Positions 23,875 through 31,965 are shown, counted from the first letter of the stretch. The stretch: 64,000 nucleotides of DNA from Parcubacteria group bacterium (GCA_028286605.1 JAQBRE010000002.1:468552-532551); one strand, 5' to 3'. Program-made: numbers and translations. The notes: generated by a model not told the origin, from the letters alone.

Positions 23875-25482
23875 TTAAATAAGCGGCAGGAGCACCATGA
23901 ACTCACTTCCTTTGCCAACACCCTTGCTGCTCACCGTAACCGAGCCGCCATGAGCTCCTACGAAACTCTGCACAAGCGCCAAGCCGATACCCAAACCGTT
24001 CTGCGTGCGCTTGCCGGTACCCACCTGATGAAACGGCGTGAAGATATGCTGGAGCGATTCAGCGGGAATACCTATACCTTCATCCGTAATTTTTATTTCT
24101 ACAGTACCGTTGTTCTTCTTCAAGACTACGGTGATCGAATCGCCGGAATCGGAATATTTGGAAGCGTTCGTAATGAGGTTCGAGAAGATCTGTTCAAGGC
24201 GAACAGGATCGCCCGAGACGAATAGAGATTTAATTCCGTCTTTATAGATAAGCGTCTGGTGGCGCTCCTTGATATGGTGCGCGGTGGAAAGTATCGCGCG
24301 CTTGATGATCATCTCGATGTTCACCCTTTCACGCGTAATACTGAGCTTGCCTTCAGAAATACGCGAGACGTCGAGCAGGTCATCAAGAAGACGACGGACG
24401 ATCTTCATACGGCTATCCATCATGTCGAGCGTATCCATTTCTTCTGCATCGCGCGGCGCAGAGATCTTCAGGTAGTCGATAGCGCTCACCACGGGCGCGA
24501 GCGGGTTACGGAGCTCATGAGCAAGCACTGCGATAAAATCATTCTTGGCCTGCGATTCCGCACCGATGCGCGCCACTGCGTTTTCAAGAGTAGAAAGCTG
24601 TGAGCGCATAAGGGTCGTGTTCAGGCGACGATCCTCCTCCAGAGAAACGATGATCAGTATGACAATAGAAATAGTGATAAGAAGCGTCTGTACGGTGAAA
24701 AGCTGCACGTTGAACAATTCCGGAGGTACGGTGCTAACAACATTCCACACGCCGAAAATACCGGTCAGAAGCAACGCAAGCGTAACGAAACGCGGACGCA
24801 TGCGCAGCGCGATCCAGAATAACGGAAAGAGAAGCAGATATATCAGATAGATACCGAACACATCAGCAACCTTGAATACGAAAAGCGCACTGTTTATAAC
24901 GATAAGCAGTGCGAATATTACGAGCGTCTCGATAGTCTCTGCGCGTGAGCGGCTAAAGCGTATCTTTCCGAACCAGCGGAGAATAAACGGCGTAACGATA
25001 AGAATGCTGAAAATAGCACCGGCATAGTGATGGCCCCAGAAGATACTCGTATAGGGTGCTCCCAAACTCAACCGGGTGATAGCGTCGAGAGTGGGAAATA
25101 CGAGCGATGTGATTCCCGCCATCGCAATCAAAGCGAACATATCGCTGTATTTGCGGAAGAGGGGATCAACGTTTGACTTGCGCAATATCGACGCGCCAAG
25201 AAGAGCCTGAACGACATCTGCTGCGGCGAGTGTTAAAAGATGAGCGGTGGGAATGTGAAAGGCAAGACCGGCTGTGAGCGAAGCGAGCAGCACGAAGGGC
25301 CACAAACGCAGACCACCGAAGAACAGGGCAGCGATACCGATAGCGGTTGCGGGATATAGCGCCGCCGAAGGCGGCGCAAACGTGGCCGTCAATCCATACA
25401 CCACGAAATACGACACGAAGAATACTGCGGCCACGCGCAGTTGCTGCATCGTATAGATTTGCCGACCATGGAGTTTCATCAT
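23875..25482 (-). CDS. Sensor histidine kinase with MASE1 membrane domain
   Basis: A 535-aa membrane kinase. The N-terminal 280 residues carry about eight hydrophobic segments of MASE1 type (for example YPATAIGIAALFFGGLRLWP), a predicted sensory module. A HisKA domain follows with FIAVLAHELRNPLAPVVSA (phosphorylated His near 320), then HATPase_c with N box FSNLITNASKYS, G1 DEGIGIP and G2 GLGIGLALVQS. It likely autophosphorylates and passes phosphate to a receiver such as the single-domain regulator nearby. The signal is unknown. Two adjacent ATG codons (25482, 25479) are possible starts; a TACGAA lies just upstream. Confidence 0.92.
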   Translation of the reverse strand: MMKLHGRQIYTMQQLRVAAVFFVSYFVVYGLTATFAPPSAALYPATAIGIAALFFGGLRLWPFVLLASLTAGLAFHIPTAHLLTLAAADVVQALLGASILRKSNVDPLFRKYSDMFALIAMAGITSLVFPTLDAITRLSLGAPYTSIFWGHHYAGAIFSILIVTPFILRWFGKIRFSRSRAETIETLVIFALLIVINSALFVFKVADVFGIYLIYLLLFPLFWIALRMRPRFVTLALLLTGIFGVWNVVSTVPPELFNVQLFTVQTLLITISIVILIIVSLEEDRRLNTTLMRSQLSTLENAVARIGAESQAKNDFIAVLAHELRNPLAPVVSAIDYLKISAPRDAEEMDTLDMMDSRMKIVRRLLDDLLDVSRISEGKLSITRERVNIEMIIKRAILSTAHHIKERHQTLIYKDGIKSLFVSGDPVRLEQIFSNLITNASKYSDSGDSITVVLKKNNGTVEIKITDEGIGIPAESLQHIFTPFHQVGTGKRTQNGLGIGLALVQSFVGAHGGSVTVSSKGVGKGSEFMVLLPLI

Positions 25483-25506
25483 GGTATTCGTAGGAGTCCG
25501 TATGAA

Positions 25507-25641
25507 CTACTTCGCTTTTGAACCTGGATGCTTCGAATCGGGGTGTTTGCGTGCGAGCTTGATAGCAAGACGCTTCGCTGTCTTCTGCGGGTGCTTGCGT
25601 GGACGCTTCGGGCTCACTCCCTGCTTTTTCATTTTTGCCAT
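25507..25641 (-). CDS. Small highly basic protein, leaderless
   Basis: A 44-aa protein starting MAKMKKQGVSPKRPRKHPQK and continuing with Lys, Arg and His in nearly half its positions, ending HPGSKAK. The composition suggests a nucleic-acid-binding peptide, similar to short basic ribosomal or histone-like tails, but no family is recognised. TAAGAT (complement 25651-25656) lies 9 nt before the ATG, matching the leaderless pattern seen for core genes, which supports expression. It lies 24 nt upstream of the kinase start on the same strand. Confidence 0.6.
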   Translation of the reverse strand: MAKMKKQGVSPKRPRKHPQKTAKRLAIKLARKHPDSKHPGSKAK

Positions 25642-25658
25642 AGTATTTTCATCTTACC

Positions 25659-26141
25659 CTAAAAACGCTTACTGTCCATTTTCGCAAGGATACGGTGGAT
25701 TGTTTTCCAGGTACGCGTCGTTATCTCCTTGCTGTGCTTCTTTTCCATTGCACCCATGAATTTGGTAGTTTCCTGCGTATTTAGATCAATCACCGTCGGC
25801 ACTTCCGGCTTGCCATCCTTAAAAAAGGTAACGACGAGGTAGTTCGGCTTCTCATCCTTGATTCCTTTGAATGGATTTTTACTAACAAGAGCTTCCAGAT
25901 CCTCTCGGCTTCGTACGATTGTGGTGCTCGTAAAGCCGAGTTGCGCAGGCAATGCCTTTTCAATCTTCGCCTCTAGTGCCGTTTTACTTTTAGAAGGCGA
26001 GTCGAAGACCACATTGCCGCTAGCGATAACCGTGGCGACATTCTTAAATCCTAGCGATTCGAATACGCCTTTCAGTTTCTCGCCCTTCATATTCGAATTC
26101 ATCGGCATGATGCCGCGCAACAGGGCTACGTATGTCGTCAT
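25659..26141 (-). CDS. DUF1697 family protein
   Basis: A 160-aa member of DUF1697, a widespread cytoplasmic family of unknown function. The hallmark N-terminus YVALLRGIMPMNSNMKGEKL is followed by ESLGFKNVATVIASGNVVF, the most conserved block. The C-terminus TRTWKTIHRILAKMD matches the family ending (usually RNWNTVLKL-like). The conserved 'GINVGGKN' is altered to GIMPMNSNMK. It has no obvious operon partner. Its upstream region abuts the terminator of the barrel-like protein gene. Confidence 0.85.
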   Translation of the reverse strand: MTTYVALLRGIMPMNSNMKGEKLKGVFESLGFKNVATVIASGNVVFDSPSKSKTALEAKIEKALPAQLGFTSTTIVRSREDLEALVSKNPFKGIKDEKPNYLVVTFFKDGKPEVPTVIDLNTQETTKFMGAMEKKHSKEITTRTWKTIHRILAKMDSKRF

Positions 26142-26159
26142 GAATACACTCTATCAAAG

Positions 26160-26178
26160 AACCTGTTTGTATAAAAAG
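26160..26178 (-). repeat. Second-type unit-end repeat copy K
   Basis: GAACCTGTTTGTATAAAAAG on the plus strand matches copies I and J over the GAACCTG and TTGTATAAAA parts. It lies 3' of the terminator of the minus-strand barrel gene, as I and J do for their genes. Confidence 0.5.
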
Positions 26179-26180
26179 AA

Positions 26181-26215
26181 GCCGCAGGCGAGGGATGTAT
26201 CCTCGTACCTGCGGC
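26181..26215 (-). terminator. Terminator of barrel-like protein gene
   Basis: The stem GCCGCAGG(TA)CGAGG against its complement is followed on the minus strand by CTTCTTTTTATAC. Confidence 0.7.
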
Positions 26216-26222
26216 AGCTGTT

Positions 26223-27077
26223 TTAGTAGAACGAATAGGAGAGCTTGCCGAAAAGTTTCGGCCCCGGTCTCGTCCAGTCCTTCTCAAGCCTGGGAACCGG
26301 ATTGAGTCGCGCATCCCGTTGAGGAAGATACTCGAACCGCGTATCTTCCTTGCTGTACTCGCTGTACGTGGCGCCTAGCGTGCCGACAACGAGGCCGTAT
26401 AGGAGCCTGCTCACGCCTGCTTCGGCATACCACACGTTCTTGTGAGGAACGGCGGTCTCCGAATTGACGTTGTGAACTGAAGTTAAGTTTAGATAGAACT
26501 TCGCATCGCTGAGAATGGGCCCGTTGATGCGAACGCCAGCCATATCCCAGAAGAGCGGATTGTTATGTCCCACCGGAACATCCTTCACCGCCCGAACATA
26601 AGGCATGACCTTCAGCGATCCTACGATTTTCACAGGATAGCCGAGCTGGCCGGTAACCTCGATGTAGTCGTCGCTCATGCCGGCATTGTGGCCCGTGTCG
26701 ATGAATCGATAGTTGACGGAGCCCAGATATTCGAAGGTGCCGAGCCGCGTCTGGTCTGCGTTGTGATACGCGAGTTCCAGCTGCTCCTCGTTACCCAAGC
26801 CCAAGCGCCCGTAGCTGCGCCCCGAAGAGAGCATGTTCAGCGTGCGCCAGGTGCCGGTGAAGTGATCGTAAGTGTAGGAGATCGAGGTCTGCGCCACAGT
26901 CTTTTCCGGAGCGAGATCGATCCCATAATTCGGATCGAGATGGCCTTGGGAGAGGCCGATCTCGATCGTGCCGCCGTTACCGTTCGGCGAATTCAATTCT
27001 TCCGCATAGGCGGGAGCTGCGTAGAGAACGACAGCGACCAACACGGAACGTAAGAGAGTTATTCCATTCGTACGCAT
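26223..27077 (-). CDS. Exported beta-barrel-like protein (outer-membrane type)
   Basis: A 284-aa protein with a signal peptide (MRTNGITLLRSVLVAVVLYA then APAYA) and a body of alternating beta strands typical of Gram-negative outer-membrane barrels: TSISYTYDHFTGTWRTL, EQLELAYHNA, FEYLGSVNYRFIDTG, KFYLNLTSVHN, ending KLFGKLSYSFY with a C-terminal aromatic residue. CPR cells are generally thought to lack a classical outer membrane, so its use is puzzling. TTGACA (complement 27159-27164), a TATATA-type -10 and a long leader with GGAAAGG suggest the accessory expression class. Probably acquired; alternatively a secreted lectin-like protein. Confidence 0.65.
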   Translation of the reverse strand: MRTNGITLLRSVLVAVVLYAAPAYAEELNSPNGNGGTIEIGLSQGHLDPNYGIDLAPEKTVAQTSISYTYDHFTGTWRTLNMLSSGRSYGRLGLGNEEQLELAYHNADQTRLGTFEYLGSVNYRFIDTGHNAGMSDDYIEVTGQLGYPVKIVGSLKVMPYVRAVKDVPVGHNNPLFWDMAGVRINGPILSDAKFYLNLTSVHNVNSETAVPHKNVWYAEAGVSRLLYGLVVGTLGATYSEYSKEDTRFEYLPQRDARLNPVPRLEKDWTRPGPKLFGKLSYSFY

Positions 27078-27229
27078 CGTAGTAAGCCTTTCCACTAACT
27101 AAGGAACGGGAGGGAATACCCTACCCACTGAAGGCAGGTATATAGTAAAAAATACTTTTGTCAAATTATGGGATGAGTACTTCCTATCTTCATGCAATAT
27201 CCACGAGGAGGAGGTATCATCAGGCGTAT

Positions 27230-27889
27230 ATGACTACACGACGCTATATTCTCGCTTCGGGCGCAACTCTCGTATTCGTAGCGGTGCTTATGTATGCAGG
27301 TACCAGCCTTGCGCAAGTAAATAATGCTCCGTCTTGCTCGAGCACTATGCAGAACGTAAACGTGAATCAGACCGCGGTCTTCACTGCTTCAGGCGGCAAC
27401 GGATCCTATGTGTGGTCTGCTAATAGCTTCAGCTCGATGGGTGATTCTTCAGGCTCGCAGTTTTTAGTAAGCTTCCCGTCATCCGGTACGAATACCGTTC
27501 AGGTACGAAGTAACGGCCAGACAAGCACGTGCTCGATTACGGTTCTTCCTGCGACGAGCAGCGATTCGAATTTCGTTTCGAACAGTTCCTCATCCGGCAC
27601 GCTTGAATGTCTTCCTAGCTCGCAAAGCGTTGCAGCAGGACAGACGGCCTCTCTCACTGCCACCGGCGGCAACGGTTCCTACTTCTGGAACATACCGGAG
27701 CTCTCGCTCAATAACCCTACTGGTACCGGCTCATACGTAACGTATGTTACTCCGGGCACCCGTACCGTTACGGTAACGAGCGGAGGCGCTTCTGCGACGT
27801 GCTCCATAGATGTGATTGGCACCGCAGTTACGCCCGTGGTTACCGTGCCTGGCCTACCCAATACTGGTGGTGGCTATGGCAAGTGGTAG
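27230..27889 (+). CDS. Secreted two-repeat Ig-like protein with LPxTG-like C-terminus
   Basis: A 219-aa exported protein. After a basic start and signal/anchor helix (ILASGATLVFVAVLMYAG) come two Ig-like beta repeats with matching cores: AVFTASGGNGSYVWSA and ASLTATGGNGSYFWNI, each with a Cys pair candidate (CSS...CSI, ECL...CSI). The last residues are VPGLPNTGGGYGKW: an LPNTG motif but no following membrane helix or basic tail. A sortase gene follows 3 nt later, so this is the probable substrate. Start 27230 is chosen from TATCAT 27215-27220, 9 nt upstream, over an ATG at 27158. Confidence 0.75.
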   Translation: MTTRRYILASGATLVFVAVLMYAGTSLAQVNNAPSCSSTMQNVNVNQTAVFTASGGNGSYVWSANSFSSMGDSSGSQFLVSFPSSGTNTVQVRSNGQTSTCSITVLPATSSDSNFVSNSSSSGTLECLPSSQSVAAGQTASLTATGGNGSYFWNIPELSLNNPTGTGSYVTYVTPGTRTVTVTSGGASATCSIDVIGTAVTPVVTVPGLPNTGGGYGKW

Positions 27890-27892
27890 CGC

Positions 27893-28564
27893 ATGAATAA
27901 GGGACGCTCGCTTTCCTGGCAGGCAGCGCTCGTGCTTCCTCTTGCTGCAGGCTTTTTCGGTACCGCGATATCAATCGTGATAAGCGATAGCGTGCATGCC
28001 GTGATGAACGATGGCGCGAGCGCGCTGCAGAAGATAGCTACCACGACCGCAGCCTCCGTGCCTACGACGGTTTCTGTGCAGACTGATGACACTACCGCTG
28101 CTGGGAATCCTGTACGTCTTATCATTCCCTCAATCGGCATTGATGCTGCGGTGCAATCGGTAGGTATTGCCGAAACGGGTACCGGAGATATCGGTACTCC
28201 AAATAATGCGACAGATGTCGCATGGTATAACCGCGGGCCGGTGCCCGGATCTCCTGGTATCGCTATTATCGACGGCCATCTTGATACCCATACCGTTCCT
28301 GAAGCGGTGTTCTATCATCTTGGAGATCTCACCGAAGGGGAGAGCATCTATGTAACGGACCGAGCCGGCGTGCAGCAACGGTTCGTGGTTACGGGGCGAC
28401 AGCAACTTGCCTACGATGCAGACACCAGCATGCTTTTCGTACATTCTAATACGCCACAGATTGCCCTTATAACATGCGCGGGCGATTGGGTGCCGGATAA
28501 GCACGAGTATACCGATCGCGTCGTGGTATTCGCCACGCTCGCAAACGAGAGCGTGCATATCTAA
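27893..28564 (+). CDS. Sortase (class D/E/F-like transpeptidase)
   Basis: A 223-aa membrane-anchored cysteine transpeptidase. The N-terminal helix (AALVLPLAAGFFGTAISIVI) is followed by a Thr/Ala linker and the sortase barrel. The active site is complete: His in IAIIDGHLDTH, Cys in IALITCAGDW and Arg in YTDRVVVF. The GAPGNAVIAGH block of typical sortases reads VPGSPGIAIIDGH. It should cleave LPxTG-like signals and join proteins to a cell-surface acceptor. It directly follows the LPNTG protein gene and is almost certainly co-transcribed with it. Confidence 0.9.
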   Translation: MNKGRSLSWQAALVLPLAAGFFGTAISIVISDSVHAVMNDGASALQKIATTTAASVPTTVSVQTDDTTAAGNPVRLIIPSIGIDAAVQSVGIAETGTGDIGTPNNATDVAWYNRGPVPGSPGIAIIDGHLDTHTVPEAVFYHLGDLTEGESIYVTDRAGVQQRFVVTGRQQLAYDADTSMLFVHSNTPQIALITCAGDWVPDKHEYTDRVVVFATLANESVHI

Positions 28565-28579
28565 AAACCTGAACGGCGT

Positions 28580-30046
28580 TTAACCCTTTGATGGTTGGTA
28601 TCGTAGAAGAGTGAGCGTCATGCCAGCATACTGTGGTTTCAGCTCCGCCATGACAACGTTTGAGAATGGGTCGCTCTTGTAGAGCGCCGTCGTCATTAGT
28701 ACGTACATCGGACTCGTGGTGCTATAGCCATTCTGAATGAGAATAAAAGGATCCTTGTCTTTACTATAATATCTAATAGTGTCCCAGTCTGGATCATAGA
28801 AGGTAGCGATCGGAAGTGAGGGCTGCGTGCTGAGTATCGTACCAATGGTATGTTCTTCATATATCACTGCCTGCGGGCTACTGAAGTCAGATTGATAGTG
28901 AAACCCGACGTATATGCTGTTAGCAAACCCAAGTAGGACAATGACAATGAGTGAGGTCCAAAAGAATCGCTTATGAAGGATGGTCCTGCACTGCACGTAC
29001 CAGCGTTCAAAGAGTAGAGCACTGATGATCGAGAAAAAGATAATACCTGGAAGTGCGTAATACGCGATCTTCGTTTGAGCTACCGCGAAGACTAGGAAGA
29101 TGAAACAGACGCTCGCTACCAAAGCAGCCACCGTGCGATAGCGATTACCGAGGAATTTCTTGAAAAATAACGAGAGGATACTTGCAAGAAATAAGACACT
29201 CCACGGGAACGCAAAAAGAAATGTGTCCCGAACATAAACCCAATTGGATTGATAGCCGCCACCATTTACGTTTGAAACGAATCTCTGGAACACCTGATGA
29301 AAGAGGTAATCCTGCCAGAATATAAAACCGAACAAATACGTCTCATATACATGCCACGGCGCCAAAATAAGCAGCCCTATTGCTGCTCCGATCCAAAGGA
29401 ATTTGCTTTTTAGCCAAGAAAAATCCTTATCGAATAAGGAAAAAATGATAATGGTTGAAATACCTAATGTGCCGATGATGCTTTTGAACATAATACCGAC
29501 GGCCACTCCAGCCAGCACCCCCATGAGCCATCGCTTGTCCTTCTTTGCTCGCAGATAACAATAGAATGTGAAAAGAATTGCCATCATTACGCCAGATTCA
29601 ATACGAAGCTGTCGTGCTGATTCGATGAAATCTCCGGTTCCTGCAAGGATAAAACCAGCAAGTATAGCTACGTAGGGACTTGCGGTCAGTTCAAACGCAA
29701 TTGCCGTAACGAGCAGAATACTGATAAGACCCAGTACCGCAGCAGGGAGGCGGTAGGAGAGCTCTGGATCATGAAATACTTTGTCAGTCCCGAGCGCAAG
29801 CCAGAAATAGAGGGGAGGCTTGTTGAACCATGGCTGACCTTGGTCATAAAGCACGAAAAATGATGAGTGCTGGACGGTGCTTGCCAGCACCTCCGCATAG
29901 ATAGCTTCGTCGTAGTCGGCAAATGGTGATTTCTGAAGATTCCAGAAGAGGAGGCAGGAGCTTGTTAGTAGTAGGGCACCAAGCAATACGAAAACAAGCT
30001 TGAAATTCGCTTGAGCAGCATTAATTAACGGCCCTTTAGGCGGCAT
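28580..30046 (-). CDS. Membrane glycosyltransferase of the GT39/ArnT (PMT) type
   Basis: A 488-aa integral membrane protein with about ten to twelve hydrophobic segments. The first extracytoplasmic loop has the conserved acidic pair in ADYDEAIYAEVLAST and the substrate block GQPWFNKPPLYFWLA, as in dolichyl/undecaprenyl-phosphate mannosyl- or arabinosyltransferases (PMT_2). A soluble C-terminal part (about 410-488) contains FYDPDWDTIRYYSKD. It would transfer a sugar from a polyprenyl phosphate carrier to a lipid or protein outside the membrane. The start at 30046 (MPPKGPL) has TACGTA 8 nt upstream; an ATG at 30082 is possible. Confidence 0.82.
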   Translation of the reverse strand: MPPKGPLINAAQANFKLVFVLLGALLLTSSCLLFWNLQKSPFADYDEAIYAEVLASTVQHSSFFVLYDQGQPWFNKPPLYFWLALGTDKVFHDPELSYRLPAAVLGLISILLVTAIAFELTASPYVAILAGFILAGTGDFIESARQLRIESGVMMAILFTFYCYLRAKKDKRWLMGVLAGVAVGIMFKSIIGTLGISTIIIFSLFDKDFSWLKSKFLWIGAAIGLLILAPWHVYETYLFGFIFWQDYLFHQVFQRFVSNVNGGGYQSNWVYVRDTFLFAFPWSVLFLASILSLFFKKFLGNRYRTVAALVASVCFIFLVFAVAQTKIAYYALPGIIFFSIISALLFERWYVQCRTILHKRFFWTSLIVIVLLGFANSIYVGFHYQSDFSSPQAVIYEEHTIGTILSTQPSLPIATFYDPDWDTIRYYSKDKDPFILIQNGYSTTSPMYVLMTTALYKSDPFSNVVMAELKPQYAGMTLTLLRYQPSKG

Positions 30047-30123
30047 ACATTCTATACGTAGCCAGATTGCAAAACGTTGCATCGTACACAGGAAGAGCCC
30101 AGAACATATTCGCGACAGAGTAT

Positions 30124-30549
30124 TTATGTAGCTGCAAATTCAACCATCCATTCGATGCCATATTTGTCTCTGAGCATGCCAAAATACGTACCCCATGCAC
30201 CCTCACTCATTGGAACCTCAACTTCACCTCCTGCTGAAAGACCATCAAATATCGCGTCTGCTTCTTCCTTACTATCTGCGCTGACCGAAATCTTGCTTCG
30301 GTTTTCATTTTCACTCACGGTACCCATAGACGAAGGCACATCATTAGCCATCAGTATGCTGTTCATACCAATCGGTAGCGAGATGAGTATGATTTTCTCT
30401 GCATCTGCGTCTGATACGTGGGATCCTTGGCTCGCGAGATCCTTGAAACGAGTGATCTTCGTAAACTCACCACCGAATACTGATTTATAAAATGTAAACG
30501 CTTCTTCCGCATTGCCGTTGAAGTTGATCCAGGGATTTATTCTTGCCAT
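30124..30549 (-). CDS. VOC superfamily protein, PhnB-like
   Basis: A 141-aa protein of the vicinal oxygen chelate fold, 3-demethylubiquinone methyltransferase-like/PhnB subgroup. Typical stretches are INPWINFNGNAEEAFTFYKS, VFGGEF, ILISLPIGMNSILMAND and GAWGTYFGMLRDKYGIEWMV. Members bind a metal or small molecule but most have no known reaction. TATAAT (complement 30558-30563) is 8 nt before the ATG, a clear leaderless start. Confidence 0.85.
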   Translation of the reverse strand: MARINPWINFNGNAEEAFTFYKSVFGGEFTKITRFKDLASQGSHVSDADAEKIILISLPIGMNSILMANDVPSSMGTVSENENRSKISVSADSKEEADAIFDGLSAGGEVEVPMSEGAWGTYFGMLRDKYGIEWMVEFAAT

Positions 30550-30625
30550 ATTTGGTAATTATATCAGGAAGGCGAGTTGTCGTGCTCTATACTATTTAGC
30601 TCACCAAACTAATAGTTATCAAAAT

Positions 30626-30648
30626 CCCCGCACGTTTCCATGCGGGGT
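30626..30648 (-). terminator. Terminator of the 114-aa membrane protein gene
   Basis: The stem CCCCGCA/TGCGGGG has a T/A-rich flank and lies between two same-strand genes. Confidence 0.65.
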
Positions 30649-30653
30649 TTCTG

Positions 30654-30998
30654 TTATTTGAAGTTGAACAGACGTAACTTGAAACGCCTCGGCTTCCAGT
30701 CGTAATGAGCGTCTGCCCATCTTCTAGCCAGAGTGAGCAGCAAGATTCCTCCCAAACCCATAAAACCGGGAATCCGTTGGCTCGTGGGTTCTATAAGCAT
30801 CATGCCTAAGCACAACACTAATGCAGCCGCCATGCTGCCTAAGAATAGCAACAAGAATTTGTAAGGCCTTCGTGCGAATGGCGGAGGCTTCGAAGCTGGC
30901 AATGATCCAGACTTCGTGGTCGCATCATCAAGATGAACGACCTTGTCGCCATGGGAGCGAAAAAACCTCCCACGCTTTCTTACTTCAAGATAGGACAT
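30654..30998 (-). CDS. Two-helix membrane protein, accessory class
   Basis: A 114-aa protein with a basic, soluble N-terminus, two hydrophobic segments (FLLLFLGSMAAALVLCLGMM and IPGFMGLGGILLLTLA) and a strongly basic C-terminus (RRFKLRLFNFK). No family is recognised. GGAG lies about 8 nt before the ATG at 30998, and a TTGACT-17-TGAGAT promoter can be seen upstream on the minus strand. It is the first gene upstream of repeat copy I. Confidence 0.55.
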   Translation of the reverse strand: MSYLEVRKRGRFFRSHGDKVVHLDDATTKSGSLPASKPPPFARRPYKFLLLFLGSMAAALVLCLGMMLIEPTSQRIPGFMGLGGILLLTLARRWADAHYDWKPRRFKLRLFNFK

Positions 30999-31087
30999 CG
31001 TGAATCGCTCCAAGTGACAATGGTTCCTCTTGTATCTCAACAAAACCTTCGATTAAAGTCAACACGACCCAGCTCGTCTAAGCATAC

Positions 31088-31112
31088 TGGAAGAGGTTAG
31101 AACCTGTTTTGT
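31088..31112 (-). repeat. Second-type unit-end repeat copy I
   Basis: GGTTAGAACCTGTTTTGTAT on the plus strand is followed by AAAAG and GCCGCCCGG. It aligns with copy J over about 35 positions, including the start of the terminator stem. It lies 3' of the minus-strand gene 31174-31581. Confidence 0.6.
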
Positions 31113-31121
31113 ATAAAAGAA

Positions 31122-31173
31122 AGCCGCCCGGAGGAACGCGGCAAGGATATTCCTCCGGGTTCGCTTCGGGCGG
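31122..31173 (-). terminator. Terminator of gene 31174-31581
   Basis: Nested stems CCGCCC/GGGCGG and CCCGGAGGAA/TTCCTCCGGG are followed on the minus strand by TTTCTTTTATAC. Confidence 0.65.
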
Positions 31174-31581
31174 TCATGATGCCGTTTCGGGTTCCTGCTT
31201 GGGCACAGCGTACATATTCCAGTCATCGTCGAAACGGATCGACAGGTCAGTCTTCTGTTCGGGATATGCCCTGTGTACTGACCACTTAAGCATCTCGAAC
31301 AGTATCGGTCTCATTACATGCAGTTCGAAATGGTCGAAATCCACATATGGATTGATGCCGAACGGCTCGCCGCTAATCACATGCATTCGGTCGTGGCTCA
31401 GCACGACCTGACTATAGAGCAACGCGATAGCCCGCTGCTCTTTGGTCGCTTTGCCGATCAGGATCTCGTCCGGCCTTCTCTTGAGCAGGAGTTGCGGCGG
31501 TGCAGCGGAGTTTTTGTGCGACAGTAGCTCCGAGAGGCTTTCATAAAGTCTCGCAGTGATTGCCAGAATATCCTCTTCCAA
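31174..31581 (-). CDS. Unrecognised accessory protein with TTG start
   Basis: A 135-aa soluble protein, helical at the N-terminus (EEDILAITARLYESLSELLS), without recognised domain. The middle (EQRAIALLYSQVVLSHDRMH) is also helical, and the end is acidic. The start codon is TTG: GGAGAG lies 5-6 nt upstream and no ATG fits. TTGACA (complement near 31640) gives a standard promoter. The unit has its own terminator followed by repeat I, matching the accessory-unit layout. Function unknown. Confidence 0.55.
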   Translation of the reverse strand: MEEDILAITARLYESLSELLSHKNSAAPPQLLLKRRPDEILIGKATKEQRAIALLYSQVVLSHDRMHVISGEPFGINPYVDFDHFELHVMRPILFEMLKWSVHRAYPEQKTDLSIRFDDDWNMYAVPKQEPETAS

Positions 31582-31663
31582 AGATCTCTCCTTTGTCTAG
31601 CCGATAGGCTTAGTTACTTTATTGAATATTTAATATGAATTGTCAAGTATTTGCTCCACTGGC

Positions 31664-31692
31664 TGGAGGATGTTCGAACCTGCTTTGTATAA
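31664..31692 (-). repeat. Second-type unit-end repeat copy J
   Basis: GGCTGGAGGATGTTCGAACC on the plus strand is followed by TGCTTTGTATAAAAAG. The GGCTGG...GATGTTCGAACC part also resembles repeat G (GGCTGG...GATATTGGAACC), but here it is inverted relative to the preceding gene. Confidence 0.6.
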
Positions 31693-31698
31693 AAAGAA

Positions 31699-31746
31699 GC
31701 CGCCCGAAGAGCGGGGAGATTGCTCTCCGGTCGGCTCTTCGAGCGG
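31699..31746 (-). terminator. Terminator of gene 31747-31965
   Basis: The outer stem GCCGCCCGAAGAGC pairs imperfectly with GCTCTTCGAGCGG. On the minus strand it is followed by CTTCTTTTTATAC. Confidence 0.6.
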
Positions 31747-31965
31747 TTAGTTGAAATCGTTGATGAACTTCTCCATCTCTTCTGGCTTGCTTAGATGTCC
31801 GCCCATCATGAGCTGCATACCAAGCATAATTGCCGGATGGTTTTCAGTCGAAGAGTCGCTCCTGAGATCAGTCACCATCGAAGCATAGGCTCCAGGTATG
31901 TCGCCCGACTTCAGGACATCGAGTGCACGTACCTTGCACCATTCAAGATGATTTTGTTCTGCCAT
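31747..31965 (-). CDS. Small phage/accessory protein of the WCKxRAL...FIxxFN type
   Basis: A 72-aa protein: HLEWCKVRALDVLKSGDIPG, ASMVTDLRSD, HPAIMLGMQLMMGGHLSKPE and EKFINDFN. This pattern recalls a family of small hypothetical proteins I associate with phages and mobile regions of actinobacteria and alphaproteobacteria; recognition is from memory and the function is unknown. ATG 31965 has GGAG 8 nt upstream; a GTG at 31974 in frame is less suitable. It sits between repeat J and the next accessory gene. Confidence 0.6.
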   Translation of the reverse strand: MAEQNHLEWCKVRALDVLKSGDIPGAYASMVTDLRSDSSTENHPAIMLGMQLMMGGHLSKPEEMEKFINDFN

